DNA from: CAWFKS01 sp963816435
GTDB taxonomy: Bacteria; Pseudomonadota; Alphaproteobacteria; Rhizobiales; Rhizobiaceae
Reading direction: 5' to 3'
NCBI GenBank assembly: GCA_963816435.1
Contig: CAWFKS010000009.1
Location: 124,001 to 188,000 of the forward strand
Length of the DNA stretch: 64,000 nucleotides
Positions within the stretch are counted from its first letter, which is position 1. Every line of letters begins with the position of its first letter. Below are positions 15,483 to 25,029 of this stretch, one piece after another. Both the position numbers and the translations under genes were made by a program. The notes under the pieces are model-generated. The model saw only the letters and a program-made list of their open reading frames with translations, was not told the origin of the DNA and made no database searches.

Positions 15483-17312
15483 ATGTATGCGGATCGGGAC
15501 TTGACCAGCCTGGAACAGACGGAGCAGGAGCGGCGTCAGCAGACGCAGCCCAAGCGCCGTATTTTGGGCCACGTGGTCAAGTGCGACGGCGCCCGCGCCA
15601 CGATCGCCGCCTCTGCGGATCCGAGCGACAAATCCGCCGAGGATTACTGGACGGTCGGCCGGATGATCTCGGTCAACCTGGCCACGACCCGCACCGTCGG
15701 CCTCGTCTACGCCATCGGCAGCCCCGTCCAGGGCTGGAGCGAGGAGGAGCCGAACCCGATCGAGATCGAGATCGAGCTGATCGGCGAGGTCCGCGACACC
15801 CCCGAAGGCGCCGTGTTCGACCGCGGCATCACCCGTTACCCCTATGTCGGGGCCATTGCGCACCGCATCCGCTCGCGCGACCTCCAGGCGATCTACAATC
15901 TCGGCGGCCGCCGCTCCGTCTCAATCGGCAATCTCTCCCAGGACGACAGCATCGAGGCCTGCATCTCCGTCGACGACACCCTGCAGCGCCACTTCGCCTT
16001 CGTCGGCACCACCGGTGTCGGCAAGTCGACCGCCGTCTCGCTTCTCCTCAACCGCACCGTCGAAGCGCGCCCCGGCCTCAGGGTGCTGATCCTCGACCCG
16101 CACAACGAGTTCGCCTCCGCCTTCCCCGGCAAGGCCGTCCGCATCGACGCCGAAACGCTCGATCTCCCGTTCTGGCTGTTCCGCCTCGAGGAGATCACCG
16201 AGGTGCTGTTCCGCGGCCGCGACCCGATCGCGGAGGAAGTCGACATCCTGCGCGACCTCATTCCGCAGGCCAAGCAGCTTTACCGGAACTCCAACGGCAG
16301 CCCGCTCATGCGCCGCCAAGGCGGCAGCGGCATCACCGCCGACACGCCGATGCCCTATCGCATGGTCGACCTGCTGAAGCTGATCGACGAGCGCATGGGC
16401 CTTCTGGAGAGCAAGAACGAGCGCCCCGTCTTCCGCATGCTGAAGAACCGGCTGGAATCGGCGATCAACGATCCGCGCTACAGGTTCATGTTCGCCTCGC
16501 GGCTGATCGAGGACACGATCCACCAGACCATCGGCAGGATCTTCCGCATTCCCGAAGAGGGCAAGCCGATCACCTGCTTCGAGATGGCCGGCATGCCCTC
16601 CGAACTGGTCAACTCGGTCTGTTCGGTGCTCGCCCGCATGGCCTTCGACATGGCCCTGTGGTCGCAGGGAAAATACCAGCTTCTCGTCCTGTGCGAGGAA
16701 GCCCATCGCTACATGCCGTCCGACCCGCGCCTCGGCTTCGCCCCGACGCGCCACGCGCTGTCGCGTATCGCCAAGGAAGGCCGCAAATACGGCTGCTTCC
16801 TCGGCGTCGTCACGCAGCGCCCGGGCGAGCTCGACCCGACCGTGCTGTCGCAGTGCTCGACCGTCTTCGCCATGCGGCTCGCCAACGAGCGCGACCAGGA
16901 AATCATCCGCTCGGCGATCGCCAATTCCTCGGCCTCGACGCTGTCCTTCCTGTCCTCGATGGGGCAGCGCGAGGCGATCGCCTTCGGCGAGGGCGTGGCC
17001 ACGACCATGCGCATGAAATTCGCCGAGGTTCCGGCCGATCACCTGCCCGGCTCGTGCGAGAAGTCGCATTCGCGGGGCAGCACGGCCGACGGCGACGTCG
17101 ATCTGGTCCAGATCGTGCGCCGCATGCGCAACGTCACCGAGGCCGACGAGCCGGAGGCGCCGTTCGGCGTGCCCTCCTACGAGCAGCGGCAGGCCACCGA
17201 CGCCGAACCGGCGCCGGCCGAGCCGCGGCCGCAGCCGAGCCTGCGCGAGACCGCCCACAACATGACGCCGCCGATACGCCGCGACACGCGCTTCGGACAG
17301 TTCAGCCGCTGA
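15483..17312 (+). CDS. HerA-like (DUF87) ATPase
   Basis: A 609-residue P-loop ATPase of the HerA/FtsK group. An N-terminal beta-barrel HAS-like domain (about residues 25-120) precedes Walker A GTTGVGKST at 175-183, LILDPHNEF, the Walker B segment LLVLCEEAHRY, and the sensor region GVVTQRPGELDPTVLSQCST. The C-terminus is a Pro/Ala/Glu-rich tail. HerA proteins are hexameric DNA translocases, in archaea working with NurA in end resection; the bacterial versions are less defined, some in defence, but no nuclease or sirtuin gene is adjacent here. It reads as a stand-alone core gene of rhizobia. Confidence 0.8.
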   Translation: MYADRDLTSLEQTEQERRQQTQPKRRILGHVVKCDGARATIAASADPSDKSAEDYWTVGRMISVNLATTRTVGLVYAIGSPVQGWSEEEPNPIEIEIELIGEVRDTPEGAVFDRGITRYPYVGAIAHRIRSRDLQAIYNLGGRRSVSIGNLSQDDSIEACISVDDTLQRHFAFVGTTGVGKSTAVSLLLNRTVEARPGLRVLILDPHNEFASAFPGKAVRIDAETLDLPFWLFRLEEITEVLFRGRDPIAEEVDILRDLIPQAKQLYRNSNGSPLMRRQGGSGITADTPMPYRMVDLLKLIDERMGLLESKNERPVFRMLKNRLESAINDPRYRFMFASRLIEDTIHQTIGRIFRIPEEGKPITCFEMAGMPSELVNSVCSVLARMAFDMALWSQGKYQLLVLCEEAHRYMPSDPRLGFAPTRHALSRIAKEGRKYGCFLGVVTQRPGELDPTVLSQCSTVFAMRLANERDQEIIRSAIANSSASTLSFLSSMGQREAIAFGEGVATTMRMKFAEVPADHLPGSCEKSHSRGSTADGDVDLVQIVRRMRNVTEADEPEAPFGVPSYEQRQATDAEPAPAEPRPQPSLRETAHNMTPPIRRDTRFGQFSR

Positions 17313-17403
17313 CATGCAATGCCGGGCCGGCGACCGCCCGGTGCCGGCTCGAACATCACGTCATCCGACTGCGATCGCCAGACCGTCTGGAACCCGCTAG
17401 GCC

Positions 17404-18195
17404 TCAGGCGCACACGCGGTTGCGACCCTGTCGCTTGGCCTCGTAGAGCATCTTGTCGACGCGGCGCATGAACTCGTCGGCGGTCTCGCGGCCGTCCCAG
17501 ATGCCGAGCCCGACGCTGGTCGTCACCTTCAGCCGGACGTTTCCAGAAACCACGGCGAGCGCTGCCACGGCCTTGCGGATGCGCTCGGCGAGCTTGGTCA
17601 GCGAGTCCTCGTCCATGTTGGGCGTGACGACTGCGAACTCTTCGCCGCCTAGCCTCGCCACCACGTCGTGATAGCGCGTCATGTCGCGCAGGCAGTGCGC
17701 CACCTCGCGCAGCACCTTGTCGCCGACGTCGTGACCGTGCGTGTCGTTGACCGACTTGAAGTGGTCGAGGTCGAGGATCATCAGCCCCACCGGCTTGTCG
17801 ATGCGCCGGAACTCGCGGAGATATTCGCGCAGGGCGTCGTCGAAGTAGCGGCGGTTCTGCATGCCCGTCAGCCCGTCGGTCAGCGCTGCGTGCTCCAGCG
17901 TCTCGGAACGCGCGCTGAGCAATTCCGTCATGGCGCGCAGCTTGCCTTCCTCACGCACCTGCGTGCGGATCAGCGGGTAGATCAGCAGGAACCCGAAGAT
18001 GAGCGCGGCTGCCAGCAGCGTGCCGACCATGAACAGCAGCCGCGTGACCTCCGAGGCCACCGCGATCTCTGTCGCCTCGTCGAGGATCTGCCTTGATCGG
18101 TCCAGCAGGTCGTAGGCGTAGATCGTCAGGCCGCCGGACAGCAGCACCAGCATCATGAAGGCGATGAAAGCCGATTCCGATTTGTGAAAGCGCAT
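17404..18195 (-). CDS. membrane-bound diguanylate cyclase (GGDEF)
   Basis: A 263-residue protein with two membrane segments (about residues 9-29 and 52-74) framing a short periplasmic loop, a linker helix, and a GGDEF domain from about residue 100. The active-site motif is GGEEF at 183-187, a functional variant, and the inhibitory I-site RYHD lies five residues before it. It should make cyclic di-GMP from two GTP and be product-inhibited. No EAL domain is present. The start at 18195 follows GGGGG; longer upstream starts would run through non-coding sequence. The signal sensed is unknown. Confidence 0.88.
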   Translation of the reverse strand: MRFHKSESAFIAFMMLVLLSGGLTIYAYDLLDRSRQILDEATEIAVASEVTRLLFMVGTLLAAALIFGFLLIYPLIRTQVREEGKLRAMTELLSARSETLEHAALTDGLTGMQNRRYFDDALREYLREFRRIDKPVGLMILDLDHFKSVNDTHGHDVGDKVLREVAHCLRDMTRYHDVVARLGGEEFAVVTPNMDEDSLTKLAERIRKAVAALAVVSGNVRLKVTTSVGLGIWDGRETADEFMRRVDKMLYEAKRQGRNRVCA

Positions 18196-18251
18196 CGGCC
18201 CCCCTTGGCGACAGCCCGGTCCGTTATGACACGCGAGCGCCTTACCGAAGG

Positions 18252-19160
18252 TTAATCGGCGGCCCCGGCATCCGCCGTTTGCGGCATTGGGAGGCTCTGC
18301 CATTTGGCGTCCAACTGGTTGCGAAACCACGTCGATTGCCGTTTGGCGTATTGCCGGGTCACGGTTGCAGCGCGATCCATGGCTTGCGCAGGGGTTGCGG
18401 CGCCTTCGAGCACTTCCCGGAGCTCGCGAACCCCTATCGCCTTCATCGCCGGCAGGGCCGGGTCGGGGTCGAGCGCCAGCAGCGCCCGCACCTCCTCCAG
18501 CGCCCCCTCCTCCACCATGCTGGCGAAGCGCTGTTCGATGCGGCGGCCGAGCCACTCCCTGTCGGGTTCGACGACGATCAGCCGGGCGCTGGCGGCGTCG
18601 ACCAGCGGTGCGTCCCGCTTTGCCTGCCAGTCGAGTATCGAGCGGCCCGAGGCGTCCAGCACCTCCAGCGCGCGCACGATGCGCTGGCCGTCGGCCGGGC
18701 GGAGCACCGCTGCGGCATCAGGGTCTCTTTCCGCCAGAACCGCGTGAACACGCCGCGGCCCGTCCTGCGCGAGCCGCCCGCGCCAGCGCTCGCGGATCAC
18801 CGGCGGGATCTCCGGCATCTGCGACAGGCCCTCGGTCAGCGCCTTGAAGTAGAGCCCCGTGCCGCCGACGAAGACCGGCGACCGGCGCTCGAACGTGCCG
18901 CTTTCGATCAGGTCCTCAACGTCGCGCAGCCATTCGCCGGTCGAATAGGCGCGTGTCGGATGAACGTGCCCGTAGAGCAAATGCGGCGCGGCTGCCGCTT
19001 CGTCCGGCCCCGGCCTTGCCGTCAGCACGCGCAGCACCGAATAGACCTGCATGGAATCGGCGTTGACGATCGTCCGGCCCTCGGCCCGCGCAATCTCTAG
19101 TGCCAGCGCCGACTTGCCGCTGGCCGTGGGCCCCGCTATCAGGACGGCGTCCTTCAGCAT
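18252..19160 (-). CDS. miaA: tRNA dimethylallyltransferase
   Basis: A 302-residue MiaA that adds a dimethylallyl group to A37 of tRNAs reading UNN codons. The P-loop is GPTASGKS at residues 10-17, followed by NADSMQVY, the swinging loop region and FVGGTGLYFKALTEGLSQMP; the C-terminus holds ATVTRQYAKRQSTWFRNQ. The start MLKDAVLIAG at 19160 has GGGGAG about ten bases upstream; longer starts would overlap the divergent serB only 24 bp away. Order miaA-serB-degP is conserved in related genomes. Confidence 0.93.
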   Translation of the reverse strand: MLKDAVLIAGPTASGKSALALEIARAEGRTIVNADSMQVYSVLRVLTARPGPDEAAAAPHLLYGHVHPTRAYSTGEWLRDVEDLIESGTFERRSPVFVGGTGLYFKALTEGLSQMPEIPPVIRERWRGRLAQDGPRRVHAVLAERDPDAAAVLRPADGQRIVRALEVLDASGRSILDWQAKRDAPLVDAASARLIVVEPDREWLGRRIEQRFASMVEEGALEEVRALLALDPDPALPAMKAIGVRELREVLEGAATPAQAMDRAATVTRQYAKRQSTWFRNQLDAKWQSLPMPQTADAGAAD

Positions 19161-19184
19161 CCGCCACCGCTCCCCGGTCCTGCC

Positions 19185-20073
19185 ATGTCTCTCGTCGCCA
19201 CCCTGATCTCGAATCCGGCGCGCCCCGCGCTCGCGGCCCCGCTCGCACAAGCCGCCCGCGCCGCCGTCGGTGGGGGCGATATAGTGTGGCTGGCCGAAAA
19301 TGTCGCCTGCGACATCCCCCTGCCCGGCGATGCCAATTCCGACGCTGCGGCAGCCGCGCTGCACGATGCCGTGGCCGGTCAGCCGGTCGACGTCGCCGTG
19401 CAGGAAACCGCCGGCCGGCGCAAGAAGCTGCTTCTGGCCGACATGGACTCCACCATGATCGAGCAGGAGTGCATCGACGAACTGGCCGACGAGATCGGCA
19501 TCAAGGAGCGGGTCGCCGCCATCACCGCGCGCGCCATGAACGGCGAGATCGCCTTCGAGCCGGCGTTGCGCGAGCGGGTGGCGCTCCTGGCCGGGCTGGA
19601 ACTCGTCGTCATCGAGCGCCTGATCGAACACCGCATCACGCTGGCGCCCGGTGGTCCCGAGCTGGTCGCCACGATGAACGCGGCCGGTGCCTGGACCGCC
19701 CTGATCTCGGGCGGTTTCGACCTGTTCACCGGACCGATCGCCGGCAAGCTCGGATTTCGCGAGCACCGCGCCAACCGGCTCGTCGAAACCGGCGGCAGGC
19801 TCGCCGGCGAGGTCGTCGAGCCGATCCTCGGCCGTTCCGCCAAGGCCGCCGCGCTTGCACGACATCTGCGCCCGCCTCGACATCGCGCCTGCCGAAGCCA
19901 TCGCCGTCGGCGACGGCGCCAACGACCTAGACATGCTGGCGCTCGCGGGCAGCGGCGTGGCGTTGCACGCCAAGCCGTCGGTGGCCGCGCAGGCGCGCTT
20001 CAGGATCGACCACGGCGACCTCACCGCGCTCCTCTACCTGCAAGGCTACCGGGCCGAAGAGTTCGTCCGGTGA
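19185..20073 (+). CDS. serB: phosphoserine phosphatase (one frame break)
   Basis: A 295-residue HAD-superfamily phosphatase completing serine synthesis. The nucleophile motif DMDST is at residues 86-90, motif II is LISGGFD, and motif III GDGANDLDML lies near the C-terminus; an N-terminal regulatory region precedes the catalytic domain. One extra T in 19855-19856 breaks the frame between AKAAAL and HDICARLDI; removal gives the expected length, so a sequencing error is likely. Its stop overlaps the start of the downstream GNAT gene by four bases. Divergent from miaA. Confidence 0.9.
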
Positions 20074-20636
20074 CGCCGATCGAGACGGAGCGGCTCGTCA
20101 TCCGCAACTGGCGCGACGACGACGCCCCGGTCTTCCACCGCATCAACTCCGACGAGCGCGTGATGGAGTTCTTCCCGTTTCGCCGCTCGCGGGCAGAATC
20201 CGACGAGACGATGCAGCGGCTCGCGCGACGGATCGAGGAGGACGGCTACGGCTTCACCCCGCTCGAGGTGCGCGCCACCGGCGAATGCATCGGCTTTTGC
20301 GGCATCAGCCCGGTCTCCGGCATTCCGACGCTGCCCGACGGCGCCATCGAGATCGGCTGGCGGCTGGTGCCGGAAGCCTGGGGCAAGGGCTACGCCAGCG
20401 AGGCGGCGCGTGCGCTGCTGACCTTCGGCTTCGACACCCTCGGCTTCGAGGAGATCGTGTCCTTCGCCGTTGCCGGGAACCGACGCTCCACCGACGTGAT
20501 GCGCCGCCTCGGCATGCGCCGCGACCCGCCTGGCGATTTCGACCATCCGCGCGTGCCCGACACGCACCGCCACCTGCAGCGGCACGTCCTCTACCGCCTG
20601 ACGCGTGAAGAGTGGAAAGCAAAAGGGGCGGCCTGA
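20070..20636 (+). CDS. GNAT family N-acetyltransferase (RimJ/RimL-like)
   Basis: A 188-residue acetyltransferase of the RimJ/RimL type: it opens TPIETERLVIRNWRDDDAP, has IEIGWRLVPEAWGKGYASEA as the acetyl-CoA pyrophosphate-binding loop (Q/R-x-x-G-x-G/A variant GKGYASEAA) and ends LYRLTREEW. The target may be a protein N-terminus or a small molecule. The start is GTG, overlapping the serB stop (GTGA), so translation is coupled to serB. A hairpin terminator overlaps its stop codon. Confidence 0.85.
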   Translation: MTPIETERLVIRNWRDDDAPVFHRINSDERVMEFFPFRRSRAESDETMQRLARRIEEDGYGFTPLEVRATGECIGFCGISPVSGIPTLPDGAIEIGWRLVPEAWGKGYASEAARALLTFGFDTLGFEEIVSFAVAGNRRSTDVMRRLGMRRDPPGDFDHPRVPDTHRHLQRHVLYRLTREEWKAKGAA

Positions 20637-20650
20637 GCGGCCACCCCTTT
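20621..20650. terminator. bidirectional hairpin between the GNAT gene and degP
   Basis: AAAAGGGG (20621-20628) pairs with CCCCTTT (20644-20650) around an inner GGCC/GGCC stem. On the minus strand the stem is followed by TTTT, giving degP a factor-independent terminator; on the plus strand it closes the serB-GNAT unit and overlaps the GNAT stop codon at 20634. Confidence 0.6.
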
Positions 20651-20687
20651 GTGCAAGTCTTCCAACGGCTTGTGCCGCCGGCTTGAA

Positions 20688-22172
20688 TCAGTCCTTGCGC
20701 AGCGTCACGAAGCGCAGCTCGCCGTTTTTCGACACCACCATCAGCAGCACGTTCTGGCGGTCGCCCGGCATCGCGTCGATGCGGCTCACCACGTCCTCCG
20801 GCGTCGAGACGGATTCCTGCGAGACTTCGGCGATCACGTTGCCCGCCTCGATTCCCTTTTCCGCCGCTTCCGAATTCTCGTCGACCGCGGTGATCACGAC
20901 GCCCGAGACGTCGTCGCCGATCTCGTATTTCTGCCGCGCCGCATCGTCGAGCTGCGCGATCGTCAGGCCGAGCACGGTCGCGGTGGCCAGCGCCTGGCCG
21001 TCCTCGTTCGCCGAGTCGTCGTCGGCCAGCTTCTCGCCGTCCTCGAGCCGGCCGAGCGTCACCTTCACGGTCTGCGGCTCGCCCTTGCGGATGACGTCGA
21101 CGTCAACCTCCTTGCCGACAGGACTGTCGGCGACGATCCGCGGCAGGTCGCGCACGCTGTTGATGTCCTTGCCGTCGAACTTCACGATCACGTCGCCAGG
21201 CTGGATGGAGCCGTCGTCCACGGGTCCGCCCTTGATGACGCCGGCCACCAGCGCCCCATGCGCCTTGTCCATGCCGAGGCTCTCGGCGATGTCGTCGGTG
21301 ACCGTCTGGATGCGCACGCCGAGCCAGCCGCGCCGCGTCTCGCCAAACTGGCGAAGCTGGTCGACCACGCCCATCGCCAGGTCCGAGGGGATGGAGAACC
21401 CGATGCCGATCGAGCCGCCCGAGGGCGAGATGATGGCGGTGTTGATGCCGATCACCTCCCCGTCCATGTTGAACAGCGGGCCGCCGGAATTGCCCCGGTT
21501 GATGGCCGCGTCGGTCTGGATGTAGTCGTCGTACGGGCCGGAATTGATGTCGCGGTCGCGCGCCGAGATGATGCCCACCGTCACCGTGCCGCCCAGGCCG
21601 AACGGGTTGCCGATCGCCATGACCCAGTCGCCGATCCGCATCTTGTCGGAATCGCCGAATTTCACCGCCGTCAGCTTGTGGCCCTTCGGGTCGACCTTGA
21701 GCACGGCGAGGTCGGTCTTGCTGTCCTTGCCGACGAGCTCGGCCTCCAGATTGGTGCCGTCGGTGAAGTTCACCTCGATCTGGTCGGCGTCCTGGATCAC
21801 GTGCAGGTTGGTGACGATGATCCCCTGCTCGGCGTCGATCACGAAGCCGGAGCCGAGCGACTGCACGCGCTGCGGCGGCGAGCCCTGACCGTCGCCCTGG
21901 TCGAAGAACTTGTCGAAGAAATCCTGGAACGGCGAGCCTTCCGGCACGTCCGGCATCGGCACGGTGCCCTCGCTGTCGCCGCTGACGTTCTGCGAGGTCG
22001 AGACGTTCACCACCGCGTCCAGCAGCCCCTGCGCCAGGTCGGCGACCAATTCGGGGCCCTGCGCATGGGCCGGCAACGCCGTCACCGGCGCGGCGGCAAT
22101 GTTGAGGCCGGCTGCCGTGACCGCGGCCGCGAGCGTTGCGCGAACCGCCGACGGCATCGTTATCGAAAACAT
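20688..22172 (-). CDS. degP: DegP/HtrA periplasmic serine endopeptidase
   Basis: A 494-residue Do-family protease/chaperone of the periplasm. It has an N-terminal export signal (about residues 1-37, ending AHA), the trypsin-like domain with His124 (TNLHV), Asp154 (SKTDLAV) and Ser229 (INRGNSGGP), and two PDZ domains (about 290-380 and 400-490). It degrades misfolded envelope proteins. It stands at the end of the hflK-hflC-DUF2065-degP array on the same strand, with a 128-bp gap before it, so it may have its own promoter. Confidence 0.94.
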   Translation of the reverse strand: MFSITMPSAVRATLAAAVTAAGLNIAAAPVTALPAHAQGPELVADLAQGLLDAVVNVSTSQNVSGDSEGTVPMPDVPEGSPFQDFFDKFFDQGDGQGSPPQRVQSLGSGFVIDAEQGIIVTNLHVIQDADQIEVNFTDGTNLEAELVGKDSKTDLAVLKVDPKGHKLTAVKFGDSDKMRIGDWVMAIGNPFGLGGTVTVGIISARDRDINSGPYDDYIQTDAAINRGNSGGPLFNMDGEVIGINTAIISPSGGSIGIGFSIPSDLAMGVVDQLRQFGETRRGWLGVRIQTVTDDIAESLGMDKAHGALVAGVIKGGPVDDGSIQPGDVIVKFDGKDINSVRDLPRIVADSPVGKEVDVDVIRKGEPQTVKVTLGRLEDGEKLADDDSANEDGQALATATVLGLTIAQLDDAARQKYEIGDDVSGVVITAVDENSEAAEKGIEAGNVIAEVSQESVSTPEDVVSRIDAMPGDRQNVLLMVVSKNGELRFVTLRKD

Positions 22173-22300
22173 GCGAGAGCTCCCGTTCGTCGCCGCTCAG
22201 CGCCGCCGCCGCGGCGGCGCTGTTTTCGCGGCGATCACAATGATGGCAAGAAATAGGGCCTGTTTGCGGCCTTGGCCACGCGGCGATGATAACTTTCGCG

Positions 22301-22486
22301 CTATCCCCGCACCAGCCATACCACCACGACGCCGATCACCGCCGCGAACAGCCCGCCGACGCGCATTGCGCCTTCCGGCATGGCGATGACCTCGGCCGCC
22401 AGCCGCTTCGCCAGCCGGGGCATTCCGCCATAGAAGACGCCCTCGATCACCAGCACGAGCCCCAGCGCGCTCAGGAAGTCGACCAC
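22301..22486 (-). CDS. DUF2065 small membrane protein
   Basis: A 61-residue protein with two hydrophobic segments (about residues 5-20 and 42-58) around a basic loop, MPRLAKRLAAEV. This is the DUF2065 family, regularly found directly after hflC in proteobacteria. Its function is unknown; location suggests a link to the HflKC membrane complex. It begins 12 bp after the hflC stop, so it is in the operon. Confidence 0.85.
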   Translation of the reverse strand: MVDFLSALGLVLVIEGVFYGGMPRLAKRLAAEVIAMPEGAMRVGGLFAAVIGVVVVWLVRG

Positions 22487-22498
22487 GCTGCGGCCCGC

Positions 22499-23722
22499 CT
22501 ACGGCTTGGCGCCGGCGGCGGGCTTGATCGTCTTCTGGTCGGTGGCCGGCGCGTTGTCGTTGGCCGGAGCGCTGGCATCGGGCGCGGCCGGCGCGTCGGA
22601 CGCGTTTGCGTCAGGCGCGGTCTTGCCGCCGGTCGACGAGTTCCCGTTCGCGGGCGCCGTCGTCGGGCCGGCGTTCGTGTCGGTCGCGGCACCTTCGCTC
22701 GACTGGTCCTGCATCACCTTTTCGGCATCCCTGACGGCCGCCGCGGCGGCTGCTTCCGCCTCGGCCGCGGAGGACTTCGCCTCCCCCGCGAGATCGGCGC
22801 CGCTCGCCTCGGGCGCGGAACTGAGGTTCGGTGTCGCCGCCTTGCCGCCGGCGTCGGAGCCGAAATAGCGGAAGAACTCCGAATCCGGCGACAGCAGCAT
22901 CGTCGTGCCGGTGCCCTCGAGCGCGGCCTTGTAGGCGGCCATCGACCGGTAGAAGTCGAAGAACTCGGGATCGCGCGTGAACGCATCGGCGAAGATCGCG
23001 TTGCGCTGTGCCTCTCCCTGGCCCCTCAGGATTTCCGATTCGCGCTGCGCGTCGGCGACGATCTCGACCACTTCGCGGTCGGCGCGGGCGCGGATGCGCT
23101 GCGCCGCCTCGCGGCCGCGTGCCCTCAGCCTTTCGGCCTCGGCCAGGCGCTCGGCCTTCATGCGGTCGTAGGTCTGCTGCGACACTTCCTGGGTGAGGTC
23201 GGTGCGGCGGATGCGCACGTCCTCGATCTCGAGGCCGAGCTGGTTGGCGTCGGGACGCAACTGGTCGCGCACTTCGCGCATCATCGAGGCGCGCTCCTCG
23301 GACAGCGCCGCCTCGAAGCCGCGCAGGCCATAAACCCGGCGCAGTGCCGCGTCGAGACGTGTCCTCAGCCGCTGCTCGGCCAGGTTGATCGAACCCGACA
23401 CGGTCTGCCGGAACAGCCGCGGATCGGAGATCTTGTAGGCGACGAAGGCGTCGACCTCGTAGAACTTGCCGCCCGAGACCTGGACGCGGATGTTGTCGAG
23501 GTCAAAGCGCAGCACGCGGTCCTCGATCAACTGCACGTTGTCGAACTCGGCGAACGAGAACGGCATCTTGAAGTAGATGCCGGGCTCGGTCTTGACGCTG
23601 ACGATCTCGCCGAACCTGAGAACGATAGCCTGCTGGCGCGCGTTGACGACGAACACCGCCGAATAGGCCAGGAAAAGCAGGACGGCGACGACGACGACGA
23701 TGATGGGGAGCCGGTTGTTCAT
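22499..23722 (-). CDS. hflC: HflC, SPFH-family regulator of FtsH
   Basis: A 407-residue membrane protein: an N-terminal transmembrane helix (about residues 5-27), an SPFH/prohibitin domain (about 25-195) with NARQQAIVLRFGE, and a coiled coil rich in Arg/Ala/Glu that ends in FRYFGSDAG near residue 300. HflC forms with HflK a large periplasmic-facing cage around FtsH. The last 105 residues are a low-complexity Ala/Pro/Asp/Asn tail absent from E. coli HflC. Its start overlaps the hflK stop by one base (TGATG). Confidence 0.92.
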   Translation of the reverse strand: MNNRLPIIVVVVAVLLFLAYSAVFVVNARQQAIVLRFGEIVSVKTEPGIYFKMPFSFAEFDNVQLIEDRVLRFDLDNIRVQVSGGKFYEVDAFVAYKISDPRLFRQTVSGSINLAEQRLRTRLDAALRRVYGLRGFEAALSEERASMMREVRDQLRPDANQLGLEIEDVRIRRTDLTQEVSQQTYDRMKAERLAEAERLRARGREAAQRIRARADREVVEIVADAQRESEILRGQGEAQRNAIFADAFTRDPEFFDFYRSMAAYKAALEGTGTTMLLSPDSEFFRYFGSDAGGKAATPNLSSAPEASGADLAGEAKSSAAEAEAAAAAAVRDAEKVMQDQSSEGAATDTNAGPTTAPANGNSSTGGKTAPDANASDAPAAPDASAPANDNAPATDQKTIKPAAGAKP

Positions 23723-24885
23723 CAGTTGCTGCCTCCCCGGGCACTGCTGGTATTGCCGATGGTACTGCCGCTGATGCCGGAGCTGGTGTTGCTGCCGGAC
23801 GGGGTTTGCCGCTTCTGGAGTTCCGGCAGCGGCAGGTATGGCACCACGCCCGTGCCGCTGTTCTTGTCGACGATCACCTTGTCGGAGTCCTTCAGCACGT
23901 TCTCCATCGTCTCGAGGAACAGGCGCCGGCGTGTCACCTCGGGCGCCTTGGCGTATTCGTCATAGACGGAGATGAAGCGCTGCGCCTCGCCCTGCGCCTC
24001 CAGCACCACCCGGTTCTTGTAGGCGGCCGCTTCTTCGCGGATCTGCGCGGCCTGGCCGCGCGCCTGGCCGAGCTGCTGGTTGGAATACTGGTTGGACTCT
24101 TCCACGAAGCGGTCCTCGTCCTGCTCGGCGCGCTGCACCTCGTCGAACGCGTCGGCCACCTCACGCGGCGGCGCGGCGTCCTCGATGGATATCGCGTTGA
24201 CGTTGATGCCGGCACCGTATTCGTTGAGCGTCGACTGGATGATGTCGCGCACCGCGTCGGCTATGCCCTGCCGGTCGTCGCGGAAGATGTCCTGCGCCGG
24301 ACGCCGGCCGACCACCTCGCGCATCGCGCTCTCGGCCACCTGGCGCACCATCCCGTCGGGATCGGAAACGTTGAAGAGGTATGCCGCGGGATCTTCGACC
24401 TGGTAGGCGACGGAGAACTTCACGTCGACGATGTTCTGGTCGCCCGACAGCATCAGTCCCGAGGACGTGCCGCCGCGCACTTCGCCGATGTCGACGAGCT
24501 TTTCGGAGATGTTCGCCTTCTCCACCGTCTCGATCGGCCACCAGTGCCAGTGCAGGCCGGGCTCGGAGAGTTCCTGCTTCGGCTTGCCGAAGCGCAGTTC
24601 CACCGCCAGCTGGTCGGGCTGCACCGTGTAGACGGCCTTGAACACCCAAAGTCCGATGACGACGATGGCGATGAGGATGAGGATCAGCGGGCTTGCGCCG
24701 CCGCCTCCGGGCAGCGCCTGCCTCAGCCTGTCCTGGCCGCGGCGGATGATGTCCTCGAGGTCGGGCGGGGACCCTTGTGGTCCCTGCGGGCCGCGCGGTC
24801 CCTGCCCCCAGGGGCCGCCGCCATTATTGCCGCCGCCGCCACCCCATGGGCCGCCGCCGCCACCGCTCTGATTGCTCCAGGGCAT
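23722..24885 (-). CDS. hflK: HflK, SPFH-family regulator of FtsH
   Basis: A 387-residue partner of HflC. The N-terminus is Gly/Pro/Asn-rich and cytoplasmic, a transmembrane helix follows at about residues 66-86 (ILILIAIVVIGLWVF), then the SPFH domain with TVQPDQLAVELRFGKP and a coiled coil; the C-terminus is Ser/Gly-rich. It is the first gene of hflK-hflC-DUF2065. The length fits the family. Confidence 0.93.
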   Translation of the reverse strand: MPWSNQSGGGGGPWGGGGGNNGGGPWGQGPRGPQGPQGSPPDLEDIIRRGQDRLRQALPGGGGASPLILILIAIVVIGLWVFKAVYTVQPDQLAVELRFGKPKQELSEPGLHWHWWPIETVEKANISEKLVDIGEVRGGTSSGLMLSGDQNIVDVKFSVAYQVEDPAAYLFNVSDPDGMVRQVAESAMREVVGRRPAQDIFRDDRQGIADAVRDIIQSTLNEYGAGINVNAISIEDAAPPREVADAFDEVQRAEQDEDRFVEESNQYSNQQLGQARGQAAQIREEAAAYKNRVVLEAQGEAQRFISVYDEYAKAPEVTRRRLFLETMENVLKDSDKVIVDKNSGTGVVPYLPLPELQKRQTPSGSNTSSGISGSTIGNTSSARGGSN

Positions 24886-25029
24886 GTATTTCCTCTTGGC
24901 TGACTCTCGCGGACGCCTGCTGGAACAAGCTGGCGCCTCCCCGCGTTTGGGATGGTTATAGGTATGCCGAGGCCTGACTTCAACGCGCCGAAAGGCTTAC
25001 GCCACGACGCGAGGGCTTTTTCGTGCCCG

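Noticed and set aside
15483..17312. HerA-type ATPase as part of a defence system
   Set aside because: No nuclease, sirtuin or other defence partner lies next to it, and the neighbours are housekeeping genes; it looks like a core gene.
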